In this document: positions 48,618 to 56,595 of the stretch, one piece after another
How positions within the stretch are numbered: the first letter of the stretch is position 1
Layout: every line of letters starts with the position of its first letter
From: Flavobacterium luteum
Lineage (GTDB): Bacteria > Bacteroidota > Bacteroidia > Flavobacteriales > Flavobacteriaceae
Reading direction: 5' to 3'
DNA: 64,000 nt
Assembly: GCF_008806775.1 (NCBI RefSeq)
Contig: NZ_WAEM01000001.1
Coordinates: 62,001-126,000, forward strand
Program-made: the position numbers and the translations under genes
Notes under the pieces: generated by a model
What the model was told of the DNA's origin: nothing
Seen by the model: only the letters and a program-made list of their open reading frames with translations
Databases searched by the model: none

Positions 48618-48656
48618 AAAAAATACCCATATCTTTTGTATAGGGATTTTTACTTT
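48618..48656 (-). terminator. Possible terminator of the HMA-like gene
   Basis: An imperfect hairpin around CCC (48625-48627) and GGG (48643-48645) with AUA/UAU pairs, followed on the minus strand by seven T. It lies just after the stop of the gene at 48667. Confidence 0.45.
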
Positions 48657-48666
48657 AGTAATTAAT

Positions 48667-49038
48667 TTATTCTTTTAAAGTTCTATAATGACAGCATTCC
48701 GGCAATTTATCATATGCTTCATCGCTAGCTTTATATTTTTCAGTATCATTCCCTTTTTCTGCCACTTTTTGTTGGACCAAATCCATAGTATTTTTTTTAT
48801 AACTATCATATTTTACAGTAAGTATTTTTGAGTCTAAATCCCAAACAGCAGATTTTACACCACTAACACTCCGAGAGGCTTTTTCGATTCGGTGTTTATC
48901 CATATCACAACTGCCACTTACTTGTATTTTTTCAGTTTTAATGCCTCTTTCTGCTTTGTCTGTTGAGATTTGTGCAGATGTTTTTTGTGTGATTGCAAAT
49001 ACAAATAGTATAGCAAAAAAGAGTTTTAGAATTTTCAT
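48667..49038 (-). CDS. Secreted HMA-like heavy-metal-associated protein with altered CxxC
   Basis: The 123-residue protein has a signal peptide (about 1-22, FAITQKTSAQ) and an HMA-like domain: EKIQVSGSCDMDKHRIEKA and VSGVKSAVWDLDSKILTVKY. The normal CxxC metal site reads C-D-M-D, so the second Cys is replaced by Asp; a late ECCHYR segment carries two more Cys. It would act in the periplasm. Metal binding may be changed or lost. A bipartite element lies 70 nt upstream, and the gene stands alone. Confidence 0.8.
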   Translation of the reverse strand: MKILKLFFAILFVFAITQKTSAQISTDKAERGIKTEKIQVSGSCDMDKHRIEKASRSVSGVKSAVWDLDSKILTVKYDSYKKNTMDLVQQKVAEKGNDTEKYKASDEAYDKLPECCHYRTLKE

Positions 49039-49108
49039 TTTTATTTTACTTTAGGAGTTAAACATTCAATTTCTTATACAAAATTGAATAATTTATTCGC
49101 GCAAAGTT

Positions 49109-49139
49109 TTATATAATTATTGTATTGAGTTATATAATT
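49109..49139 (-). promoter_or_regulatory. Bipartite TTATA element, copy H (upstream of HMA-like protein)
   Basis: TTATATAATT, 11 bases (ATTGTATTGAG), TTATATAATT on the + strand. Both halves are identical, making this the clearest copy; it lies 70 nt before the start codon. Confidence 0.8.
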
Positions 49140-49155
49140 CATCGGTTTCGTGAAC

Positions 49156-49271
49156 GCGTGAGGGATAGTAACGTAAATCCTTTTTTGAGCCTTTAGGCAA
49201 AAAAAAGATTGAAGTGAATAGCCCGACCTGCAGTTGCAAGGAGGAATGACGAAGCAATCTGAGGGTCACGC
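49156..49271. other. GC-richer structured intergenic element closed by GCGTGA/TCACGC
   Basis: The 116-bp stretch is much richer in G and C than its surroundings. Its ends, GCGTGA (49156-49161) and TCACGC (49266-49271), are complementary. Inside is a hairpin at 49181-49206 (T6-GA-GCCT-tt-AGGC-aa-A6). It contains no open frame. It resembles a conserved intergenic repeat that I recall from Flavobacterium genomes, but this needs a search. It lies after the response regulator gene and may serve as its terminator. Confidence 0.55.
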
Positions 49272-49284
49272 CCCAATTTGAAAT

Positions 49285-49719
49285 CTACATTCTATCTATA
49301 TACCAATTCAATGCTTTTTCCATTTTTTGATATTTAAAAATTGATGTAATTATTTTTTGAAGTCGTACAAATGCGGTTTCACTTTTTACCACATAATCAA
49401 AGGCTTTGTGGTGCATACAACTTACAGCTACTTCAATTTTATCTTGTGAGGATAACATGATAACAGGAATATCAATATTATACATTTTGATTTCATCTAA
49501 GGTTTTGAGCCCATTTATTGCTGTTTTATCAATGCCATCAAGATGATAATCCAGAATAATTACATCAGGGTTTTTATATAAATTCTCGATACAAAGTTCA
49601 CCAGTAGCGAAGGTTTCAATTTCAAAATCGGCATTGTCTAGAAATTGTATTTCTAATGCTTTTAGATATAGCGCATCGTCATCGACAAGGAATAATTTTA
49701 TTTTTTTTGAGTGTTGCAC
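49285..49719 (-). CDS. Single-domain response regulator
   Basis: The 144-residue protein starts with GTG and is a single receiver domain: LFLVDDDALYLKALEIQ with the acidic pair, VIILDYHLDG with the phosphorylated Asp, and MLSSQDKIEVAVSCMHHKAF and the Lys in YVVKSE. It has no output domain, so it acts through protein contacts or as a phosphate relay. It starts 3 nt after the hybrid kinase and is part of the AraC - kinase - regulator operon. Confidence 0.92.
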   Translation of the reverse strand: MQHSKKIKLFLVDDDALYLKALEIQFLDNADFEIETFATGELCIENLYKNPDVIILDYHLDGIDKTAINGLKTLDEIKMYNIDIPVIMLSSQDKIEVAVSCMHHKAFDYVVKSETAFVRLQKIITSIFKYQKMEKALNWYIDRM

Positions 49720-49722
49720 GAT

Positions 49723-51999
49723 TTATTTTTTTAAATTATTGAGTTCCATTTTAAGCTCTTCACTCGCTTGTAGAAAAATATTTTCGAGTTCAAGTATCCA
49801 CTTATGAGATTCGGCTGTTATAGTTTCGTCTTCAATTTTTCGGGCCATTATTTCATATTTTTTATCAATTCCAACAATTGTAAAAGATGGAATTAATTTA
49901 TGAACTGCTGATTTTAATGTGTCTAAATCTTGCTCTAACCAACTTTTCTTAATAGAATTAATTAATATAGGTGTTTGATCGAGATACACATTAATCATTT
50001 CTGTCATTAATTTGTGATTTGATTTGGTAATTATTTTTAAGTAACTAATATCAATACATTTTTGACTTTTAGATTCATGATTTTCTAAAGTTTTGAATTC
50101 GATTCTTGAAGTTGATTTTTTGATTAAAGCTTCTATTTTTCTATATAATGTTTTATCATCGATTGGTTTTGCAATATAATCATTCATGCCTACAGCTTTG
50201 CATTTTTCTATATCTACACTGGTCACATCTGCGGTGAGAGCGATAATAGGGATGGAAGATTTTAAAGTATTCCGAATATAATCGGTTGCTTGAAAGCCGT
50301 TCATTACGGGCATTTGTAAATCCATTAGAATAATATCATAGCTATTTTTTTTAAGTTTTTCAACAGCTATATCCCCATTCTCTGCTATTTCACATTCAAA
50401 ACCAAAATCATCCAATATAGTTTTCATTAATAATTGATTGAGTTCTACATCTTCAACAACTAAAACCTTAACGTCTTTAATACGATTGTCTACAAACTCT
50501 ATAATTTCACTATCTAAAACAGTTGTTTTATCGGCTTTTTTAAATGCTAAAACAAAACTAAAAGTAGAGCCTTTGCCTAGTTCACTTTCTACTTTAATAC
50601 TTCCTCCTTGACCCTCAACAAGTTGTTTTACTATAGCAAGTCCCAAACCCGTACCTCCGAAAATTATTGAAGTTTGGCTATGTGCTTGTTGAAAATTCTC
50701 AAAAATTTGATCCATTTTATCAACTTCAATTCCTATTCCTGTGTCAGAAATGGAAAATTCTAAAGTTACATTTTCATTGTCTTCGGTAAGCTTTCGAATG
50801 CCAATTGCAATTTTTCCTTTGAAAGTAAATTTTACTGCATTGCTCACTAAATTTAAAATTATTTGGTGTAAGCGAATGGCATCTCCCAATAAAACCTCTG
50901 GAATTTTTTGATCATATTTTACTACTAATTCTAAATTTTTTTCTCGTATTTTATTTTCAAATAAATGTAAAATAGTCGATATAGATAATGCCAATTTAAA
51001 AGGAGCTTTGTTAAAAACCATCTTACCTGAATCTACTTTGGCCAGATCGAGAATATCGTTGATAAGAACAATTAAAGTGTCACCGCTCATTTTTATGGCG
51101 TTTATATATTCCTTTTGTTTGGGTGTTAACTCAGTTTTTAACATCACTTTTGTAAATCCTATAATGGAGTTCATGGGCGTTCGAATTTCATGACTCATAT
51201 TGGCAAGAAATTGTTGTTTTGATTTGGCTCCATTTTCGGCTTTTATGATGGCATCTGTTAATTCTTCTTCGATTCTTTTTTGGTGACTTACATCACGAAT
51301 GGAAGCACAAACCAAGAATTTTTCTTCAATATCTAATTTGCTTAAACTAATTTCTACTGGAAACTCTGTTTGGTTTTTATGTTTGGCAAATAGTTGCATT
51401 CCTTCTCCCATTTTTCGAACTTTTGGGTTCGCAAAATAATATTGCATGTGGTGATTATGTGATTCTTTGAATCGAGAAGGCATCAAAAACGCTATTTGTT
51501 TTCCAATAATTTCGGTTCTGTTGTAGCCAAAGAGAGTTTCTGCTTGTATATTTACAGATCGAATATTTCCGTCATTGTTAACAATAATAATTGCATCTGG
51601 AAGTGATTCTAAGAAATCTTGAAATTTAGTGTCATATTTTTTTTGCACAGAAATGTTCCGACCAATTATAACAGACTCCAAATTTTCTTTTTTTTCATTT
51701 TTATAAATGAAACCATTATATAAAATATCTTTTTCATTATGACCTAGTAATTCTAATTCCTCATCGTGAAAGAAACCAATCTCAAATAATTTTGCACAGT
51801 TTTTTTTAACTTTTTCTGAGTCTTTAAAGTAATCGTAACAATAAGTTCCTAAAATATCTTCTCTCTTTTTATTAGTTATGCTAACAAATTTGCTATTCAT
51901 ATCTGTGATTTGATAGTCGCTATTAATAACAATTACGGGTTCAGGATGAATTTCAGTCAAACTTTTATTATAAATAAAATCGTGATTTTCAGTTTTCAT
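49723..51999 (-). CDS. PAS-PAS hybrid histidine kinase with receiver and Hpt domains
   Basis: The 758-residue protein has two PAS domains (about 15-115 and 125-240), HisKA with FLANMSHEIRTPMNSIIGF, HATPase (about 375-490, GGTGLGLAIVKQLV), a receiver (about 512-630, IILMDLQMPVMNGFQATD) and a C-terminal Hpt domain with AVHKLIPSF (about 690). The second PAS has FGYNRTEIIGKQIAFLMP, a form also seen in haem or flavin PAS sensors. There is no membrane helix, so the signal is probably cytoplasmic. All parts of a phosphorelay to the next gene are present. Confidence 0.92.
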   Translation of the reverse strand: MKTENHDFIYNKSLTEIHPEPVIVINSDYQITDMNSKFVSITNKKREDILGTYCYDYFKDSEKVKKNCAKLFEIGFFHDEELELLGHNEKDILYNGFIYKNEKKENLESVIIGRNISVQKKYDTKFQDFLESLPDAIIIVNNDGNIRSVNIQAETLFGYNRTEIIGKQIAFLMPSRFKESHNHHMQYYFANPKVRKMGEGMQLFAKHKNQTEFPVEISLSKLDIEEKFLVCASIRDVSHQKRIEEELTDAIIKAENGAKSKQQFLANMSHEIRTPMNSIIGFTKVMLKTELTPKQKEYINAIKMSGDTLIVLINDILDLAKVDSGKMVFNKAPFKLALSISTILHLFENKIREKNLELVVKYDQKIPEVLLGDAIRLHQIILNLVSNAVKFTFKGKIAIGIRKLTEDNENVTLEFSISDTGIGIEVDKMDQIFENFQQAHSQTSIIFGGTGLGLAIVKQLVEGQGGSIKVESELGKGSTFSFVLAFKKADKTTVLDSEIIEFVDNRIKDVKVLVVEDVELNQLLMKTILDDFGFECEIAENGDIAVEKLKKNSYDIILMDLQMPVMNGFQATDYIRNTLKSSIPIIALTADVTSVDIEKCKAVGMNDYIAKPIDDKTLYRKIEALIKKSTSRIEFKTLENHESKSQKCIDISYLKIITKSNHKLMTEMINVYLDQTPILINSIKKSWLEQDLDTLKSAVHKLIPSFTIVGIDKKYEIMARKIEDETITAESHKWILELENIFLQASEELKMELNNLKK

Positions 52000-52000
52000 A

Positions 52001-52585
52001 TTAATTTTTTTTACCCGTATCGTATGCTATTTCTTCAATCTGATTTCTACGTTTATCTTTGAGTTGTTTGAAATGTGATGGTGACAATCCGGTAACTTTT
52101 TTGAATTGCGATGATAAATGGGCAACACTACTATAATTCATTTTATAGGCAATTTCAGTAATTGTCAATTCGCCATAAATCATCAATTCTTTGACCCTTT
52201 CAATTTTATTATAAATGATATAATGCTCTATGGTTGTACCTTGAGCATCAGAAAATAAATTGGCTAAATAATTATAATTGTGGTGTAGTTTTTCACTCAA
52301 ATAGTCAGAAAAATTGATTTTGATATCTTCTTGAGTATGATGAATCATTTGAATAATTATAGTTTTTATTTTTTCTATTAAAATAGATTTTTTGTCATCC
52401 ATCAATTCTAATCCTGACTCGAGTAATTCCTTTTTTAGAAATTCTCTTTGTTCTAATGAAATATCTTCCATAATCTCGACTTCGCCAAAATCGACAAGAA
52501 TAAAGGGCAAATTCAATTCTTTTAGTATTTCTTTGACCACCATTTTACAGCGGTTGCTTACCATGTATTTGATGAATAGCTTCAT
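52001..52585 (-). CDS. AraC-family regulator with an HMA-like N-terminal domain
   Basis: The 194-residue protein has an N-terminal small alpha/beta domain (about 1-70), MKLFIKYMVSNRCKMVVKE, which looks like an HMA fold with the first Cys of CxxC replaced by Ser, then an AraC HTH domain (about 90-180) with LTITEIAYKMNYSSVAHLSS and GLSPSHFKQLKDKRR. It is the first gene of an operon with the hybrid kinase (1-nt gap) and response regulator. It is a candidate for controlling genes in this island. Whether it senses metal through the remaining Cys is open. Confidence 0.85.
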   Translation of the reverse strand: MKLFIKYMVSNRCKMVVKEILKELNLPFILVDFGEVEIMEDISLEQREFLKKELLESGLELMDDKKSILIEKIKTIIIQMIHHTQEDIKINFSDYLSEKLHHNYNYLANLFSDAQGTTIEHYIIYNKIERVKELMIYGELTITEIAYKMNYSSVAHLSSQFKKVTGLSPSHFKQLKDKRRNQIEEIAYDTGKKN

Positions 52586-52681
52586 TTATTTCAAGTGATT
52601 TAATTCTTAAGAAATATTATCATAAAGTTAATAAAAATAATATACCTAAAAGATAACTTGTTATTTATAATTTGAAATAAA

Positions 52682-53164
52682 TCACTGTTTTTTCTTAGTT
52701 GGTATTATTAAAAGCGGAATATTCGTGTCGTGTAATATTTTTTCAGTGGTACTGCCCATTACTATTTTTTCTAGCCACTTTTTACTATGACTCCCAATGA
52801 CTATAATATCGGCTTTATACAAATTGGCAGTTTCTAAAATAGTTTCAGCATATTCTCCCTCTTTAACTAAAGTTTCGATAGATGAATCACCTAAATGTTT
52901 TTTTACATTATCTAGAAAATCTAAAGCCGTTTTTGATAAAATTTCAGTGTTTTGTTGGTAGGCATCTAAATTTGAAAAACCAGCAAAACCCATAATAGGC
53001 TCATAAGCTACAGATGAATAATCGACAGGTGTTAAGAAGACATGAAGTAAAATAATTTTGGCATTCATAGCTTTGGCTAACGAAAAACCTACTTCTGCAA
53101 TTTTTTGATCTGTAGGGTTGTAGTCTAGCGCAATTAAAACTGTATTCATTTTGATAGTTTCCAT
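52682..53164 (-). CDS. Universal stress protein (single domain)
   Basis: The 160-residue Usp protein begins MNTVLIALDYNPTDQKIAEV (after METIK) and has the full ATP-binding motif in VIGSHSKKWLEKIVMGSTTE (G-x2-G-like, then G-S/T). Unlike the tandem Usp at 31276 it is a complete ATP-binding type. Such proteins work in the cytoplasm under starvation or oxygen stress. A bipartite element lies 73 nt upstream. Downstream is the AraC-kinase operon with its own 96-nt gap. Confidence 0.92.
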   Translation of the reverse strand: METIKMNTVLIALDYNPTDQKIAEVGFSLAKAMNAKIILLHVFLTPVDYSSVAYEPIMGFAGFSNLDAYQQNTEILSKTALDFLDNVKKHLGDSSIETLVKEGEYAETILETANLYKADIIVIGSHSKKWLEKIVMGSTTEKILHDTNIPLLIIPTKKKQ

Positions 53165-53237
53165 TTTTAATCATTTTAAATTAATAGAAAATTTACATCA
53201 ATATTGCTAAAGTTCGGAATTAAAAAAGTGTATCGTT

Positions 53238-53268
53238 TTATATAACTTTGAATAATAGTTATATAATT
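53238..53268 (-). promoter_or_regulatory. Bipartite TTATA element, copy I (upstream of Usp)
   Basis: TTATATAACT, 11 bases (ending TAG), TTATATAATT on the + strand, 73 nt before the start codon, followed by TTACGGGTTA. Confidence 0.75.
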
Positions 53269-53359
53269 TACGGGTTAATAATCAGTCTTTATGAATCAGT
53301 GAGTTATTGTTTTCTCATATTTTAAGAGATATTTTAACCTTTTTTTTAAATTTTCAATT

Positions 53360-54214
53360 TCATGATTGTGTTTTATTTTTTATGATATCAAGTAAATCTT
53401 TTATTGAGTAGGTACTTTGAACAATTATTCGAGGAACTGTATAATAGGGTTTTGTAGGGTTGCTTTTACCATATACAATAAATGCCATTTTATAACCATG
53501 CTTTTTTATAGAATCTGCAGCACTAAGGCTCCAAATACCAAAAGGATAGGCAAAATAATCAATTGGTTTTTCTATAATATTTTCTAGCCTCTTTTTAGGT
53601 TTATCTAATTGAAGATTCCAATCTTCTTTTTTATATTGAGTTATCTTTTGATGATCCCAGCTATGCACACCAATAGTGTGACCTTTTAGTGAGAGTATTT
53701 TAATATCTTCTTTTGTCATATAATTTTTTTTGCCAATAGAAATGGTCATAATAAAAAAAACCCCCTTAAAATGATAGTGTTCCATGATAGTAGCACCAAT
53801 CGTGAATTGTTCTTTCCTACCATCATCAAAAGTAATAATTATTGGCTTGTCTGGCAGAGGTTTATTTTTTGTCCAATGCTCATATAGTTGATCAGGAGAA
53901 ATGGTTTTATAACCATTTTCAGCTAATGCTTTCATCTGTAAAGCGAAAGCTTCTGGAGTTACACTATAAGTTTTTTTCTTGGGACTGTCTGTTTTACTAA
54001 TTTTTCTAATGGCGTGATAGCAAAGTACAGGTATGTTTTTTATTGGTAATATTTTAGAATGATTGATACAATTATTTTTGGCAATCCATTCTATATCTTG
54101 AATATTAGTTTCAGCAACTTTCTTTTCCTTTTTTAAATTTGTGGAATAGTCCACAAAAAACAGAAAAAATCCATTAATTAAAATCCACTTATATGTAGGA
54201 AAAAAGTAAAACAT
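53360..54214 (-). CDS. Polysaccharide deacetylase (NodB domain)
   Basis: The 284-residue protein has an N-terminal hydrophobic segment and a NodB domain with PIIITFDDGRKEQF (catalytic and metal Asp), GVHSWDHQKITQ (metal His pair) and FAYPFGIWS. CE4 enzymes remove N- or O-acetyl groups from glycans outside the cytoplasm, often biofilm polysaccharides such as PNAG. It starts 3 nt after the gene at 54218 and shares its transcript. The hydrophobic start may be an anchor rather than a cleaved signal. Confidence 0.88.
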   Translation of the reverse strand: MFYFFPTYKWILINGFFLFFVDYSTNLKKEKKVAETNIQDIEWIAKNNCINHSKILPIKNIPVLCYHAIRKISKTDSPKKKTYSVTPEAFALQMKALAENGYKTISPDQLYEHWTKNKPLPDKPIIITFDDGRKEQFTIGATIMEHYHFKGVFFIMTISIGKKNYMTKEDIKILSLKGHTIGVHSWDHQKITQYKKEDWNLQLDKPKKRLENIIEKPIDYFAYPFGIWSLSAADSIKKHGYKMAFIVYGKSNPTKPYYTVPRIIVQSTYSIKDLLDIIKNKTQS

Positions 54215-54217
54215 TAT

Positions 54218-55303
54218 TTATTGATATTGGATATAAATAGGCTTTGGAGTAAACTTCAGTAGCTCATGTGGTGAATATAGTCTGTTTTTTCCTTGAGTAT
54301 CATTCTTATAAAACAATTTAACACCAGTAAACTGAACAGGCTCTTTAGATATCGCCATATCATAAGAGGATTTTTTAAGTTCTTTAGTACCAAATCCATC
54401 CATATTCATAACAATTTGAACTTCTGATGTTGGTCTAATTTTTTTATAATCAGTAACCATTGGTTTCGTAAAACGGTGTACTACAAGTATTTTTGGAGGA
54501 AGTTTATTTTCTTTAACAATAGCCTGTAAAATTGTAATAGCCTTGTTAATATCCTCAGACGAAAGAGTTCCTATTTTAGTTCCTGGGACTTCTCCTTTTT
54601 TCATTGCAAATTCAGGATCTATTCCTAAATGTACATTTGGATATTTGAGGTATTTTAGTAATGAATTCACTTCCTCTTCTACAGTACTTTGCCCTACTTG
54701 CACATCGAGAAAAACAATTGCATTTATAGATTTTGCCCATGACATTATAGTATCAATTTGTTTAAAAGGCATTCTTAGCCTATACTTCCCATTTTTTCCA
54801 GGACTACTTTGTGCTGTTATAGCAATGTAATGCAGAGCAGGAATAGCAGTAGTAGTGGGATCTGCTATTTGCCATTGTTCAACTTCCTCTTCTAATTTTT
54901 TGAGCATCTGGTATTTTGGAAGTTGTCCCAAAATCCCCATTTTTTTAGAATATAGATTTCCATAAAACGCAATTACTCTTTTAAAGGGTAATACTGCCCC
55001 TGGGAGTGGGTAAGGAGTCTTTACATGCAATTTTAGCCAAGATCCTGAATTATAAAGAACCTGCATTCTTTTGTTATATTCATTAGTGTCAATTGATATG
55101 AACTTATTTTTCTTTATTGAATCACTTTTTTTAATTACATTTTTAGTTTCTTTTGCTTTAGATTTATTACATCCTATAGTGACACCAAGAAAGAACCCAA
55201 ATAGCAGTAGCAATGCAATAAAACATCTTTTGTTCCAAATATATTTTATAGACTGGAGTCCAGAATAGAATGCTTTTACTTTTGATAGTTTTATCGTTTC
55301 CAT
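54218..55303 (-). CDS. Conserved protein of unknown function, predicted lipoprotein or membrane-anchored
   Basis: The 361-residue protein has a hydrophobic N-terminus ending LLLLFGFFLGVTIGC (possible lipobox Cys), a linker, and a domain from about 85 that looks like a TIM-barrel: RVIAFYGNLYSKKMGILGQL, NAIVFLDVQVGQSTVEEEV, VHLGIDPEFAMKKGEVPGTK and KILVVHRFTKPMV. The regular pattern of strand-end acidic residues suggests a hydrolase of glycans. I know similar conserved proteins but no proven activity. It pairs with a polysaccharide deacetylase gene 3 nt downstream, which supports a carbohydrate role. Confidence 0.65.
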   Translation of the reverse strand: METIKLSKVKAFYSGLQSIKYIWNKRCFIALLLLFGFFLGVTIGCNKSKAKETKNVIKKSDSIKKNKFISIDTNEYNKRMQVLYNSGSWLKLHVKTPYPLPGAVLPFKRVIAFYGNLYSKKMGILGQLPKYQMLKKLEEEVEQWQIADPTTTAIPALHYIAITAQSSPGKNGKYRLRMPFKQIDTIMSWAKSINAIVFLDVQVGQSTVEEEVNSLLKYLKYPNVHLGIDPEFAMKKGEVPGTKIGTLSSEDINKAITILQAIVKENKLPPKILVVHRFTKPMVTDYKKIRPTSEVQIVMNMDGFGTKELKKSSYDMAISKEPVQFTGVKLFYKNDTQGKNRLYSPHELLKFTPKPIYIQYQ

Positions 55304-55666
55304 TAATTTAAATTGATTTAATGGTTGATTTTGAAGTACTAAAAACTTAATTGTTTATACTAAAGTTACTATTAATTTAGGAAATAGAAATAGTTTTTTT
55401 ATAATTTAATTTGATAGTAATGTTATAAAGAAAAATTATTATAACATTTAATTTCCCTTTTTCAGAATAAAAATAAAACATTGAGTAGATTTTTAAATAA
55501 TTTATAATGTAAATTATTTAAAAATAATTTTTTTGTTTTAAAATCGGCTAAGTCAATTATTTAATATTAATAGACTTTATTTATTAAAATTAAATTTGAT
55601 TATGATGCTTTAAAAATTATGATTGAAACAAAATAATTCTTAATAATAACTTAATTTTTTGTGAGT

Positions 55667-55680
55667 GTGATCTATATCAA
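55667..55680 (+). promoter_or_regulatory. FNR/CRP-like site upstream of the dodecin operon
   Basis: GTGAT-CTAT-ATCAA matches the FNR consensus TTGAT-N4-ATCAA in nine of ten defined positions. A -10-like TATAAT follows at 55701-55706; with a start of transcription near 55714 the site centre falls at about -41, the class II activator position. The remaining 55304-55666 gap is AT-rich without a gene. Confidence 0.6.
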
Positions 55681-55700
55681 GTTTTTAATTTTATTCTTTT

Positions 55701-55710
55701 TATAATTTCG
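55701..55710 (+). promoter_or_regulatory. Putative core promoter of the dodecin operon
   Basis: TATAATTTCG contains TATAAT and also TAATTTCG, one mismatch from the Bacteroidota TAnnTTTG -7 element. It lies 29 nt before the dodecin ATG and 20 bp after the FNR-like site. Confidence 0.45.
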
Positions 55711-55739
55711 TTGATATAATTACTAAAAATAATATCATT

Positions 55740-55949
55740 ATGGCACTAATTAAGATTATTGAATTGTTAGTAGAATCCGATAAAAGTTGGGAAGATGCTG
55801 CTGAAAAAGCAGTTGAAAAAGCTTCTGAAACTTTGCATAATATTCGTTCTATATGGGTTAGAAATTTGAGTGCACAGGTTCAAAAAGGTAAAATTATTTC
55901 TTGGCAGTTGAATTGTAAAATAAGTTTTGAAAAAGATGAAAACAATTGA
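55740..55949 (+). CDS. Dodecin
   Basis: The 69-residue protein has the dodecin pattern KIIELLVESDKSWEDAAEKA, then ETLHNIRSIWV (with the flavin-stacking Trp39 in the expected place) and a final beta-strand ISWQLNCKISFE. Dodecins form hollow 12-mers that store flavins or CoA in the cytoplasm. It is the first gene of an operon with a hydrolase (14-nt overlap), a phosphoribosyltransferase, an erythromycin esterase-like enzyme and a Cys-rich copper protein. The FNR-like site upstream suggests low-oxygen control. Confidence 0.92.
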   Translation: MALIKIIELLVESDKSWEDAAEKAVEKASETLHNIRSIWVRNLSAQVQKGKIISWQLNCKISFEKDENN

Positions 55950-56595
55950 AATTCCAGTAATAGGCCCTACTCTAAAAGGGAATTTAAGTATTCCCAATGA
56001 ACCAAAGGCTTTGGTTTTGTTTTCTCATGGAAGCGGTAGTAGTCGATTTAGTAAAAGAAATAATATGGTTGCTGAAATTTTAAATGAACACAGTATGGCT
56101 ACTCTATTAACTGATTTGTTATCCCCTGAAGAAGATAAAATTTATGAAAATCGTTTTAATATTGAATTACTAACTGAAAGGTTAGTATCAATAACAAATT
56201 ATGTAGAGCAACTTCCTGAACTAAAAAATCTTCCAATTGCTTATTTTGGTGCAAGTACAGGTGCCGCTTCAGCTTTAAAAGCCGCCGCACACTTACAAAA
56301 AAAAATTCATGCTTTAGTTTCTCGAGGAGGACGTCCAGATTTGGTTTATTCAGATCTTAAATTTGTAAAAGCTCCTACTTTATTAATTGTTGGGAGTTTA
56401 GATGGTGTAGTTGTTGAACTTAATAAACAAGCCTTTAAATTCCTTAAATGTGAGAAGAATATTGAAATTATTAACGGTGCAACTCATTTGTTTGAAGAGC
56501 CTGGTAAATTGCAACAAGTGGCAGAAATTGCTACTAAATGGTTTGAAAAATATATAATTAATCCAAAAATACACCAAAATGCTTTACAACAATAG
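55936..56595 (+). CDS. Dienelactone hydrolase-like alpha/beta hydrolase
   Basis: The ATG at 55936 (MKTIEIPVIGPTLKGNLSIP) gives 219 residues and overlaps dodecin by 14 nt. The nucleophile is in AYFGASTGAASALKAA (G-A-S-T-G), the Asp in VGSLDGVVVEL and the His in NGATHLFEEPG, so the catalytic triad is complete. FSHGSGSSRFSKRNN forms the oxyanion region. The substrate is not known. Its end overlaps the phosphoribosyltransferase gene by 17 nt. This hydrolase and a phosphoribosyltransferase are found side by side in many bacteria. Confidence 0.88.
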   Translation: MKTIEIPVIGPTLKGNLSIPNEPKALVLFSHGSGSSRFSKRNNMVAEILNEHSMATLLTDLLSPEEDKIYENRFNIELLTERLVSITNYVEQLPELKNLPIAYFGASTGAASALKAAAHLQKKIHALVSRGGRPDLVYSDLKFVKAPTLLIVGSLDGVVVELNKQAFKFLKCEKNIEIINGATHLFEEPGKLQQVAEIATKWFEKYIINPKIHQNALQQ

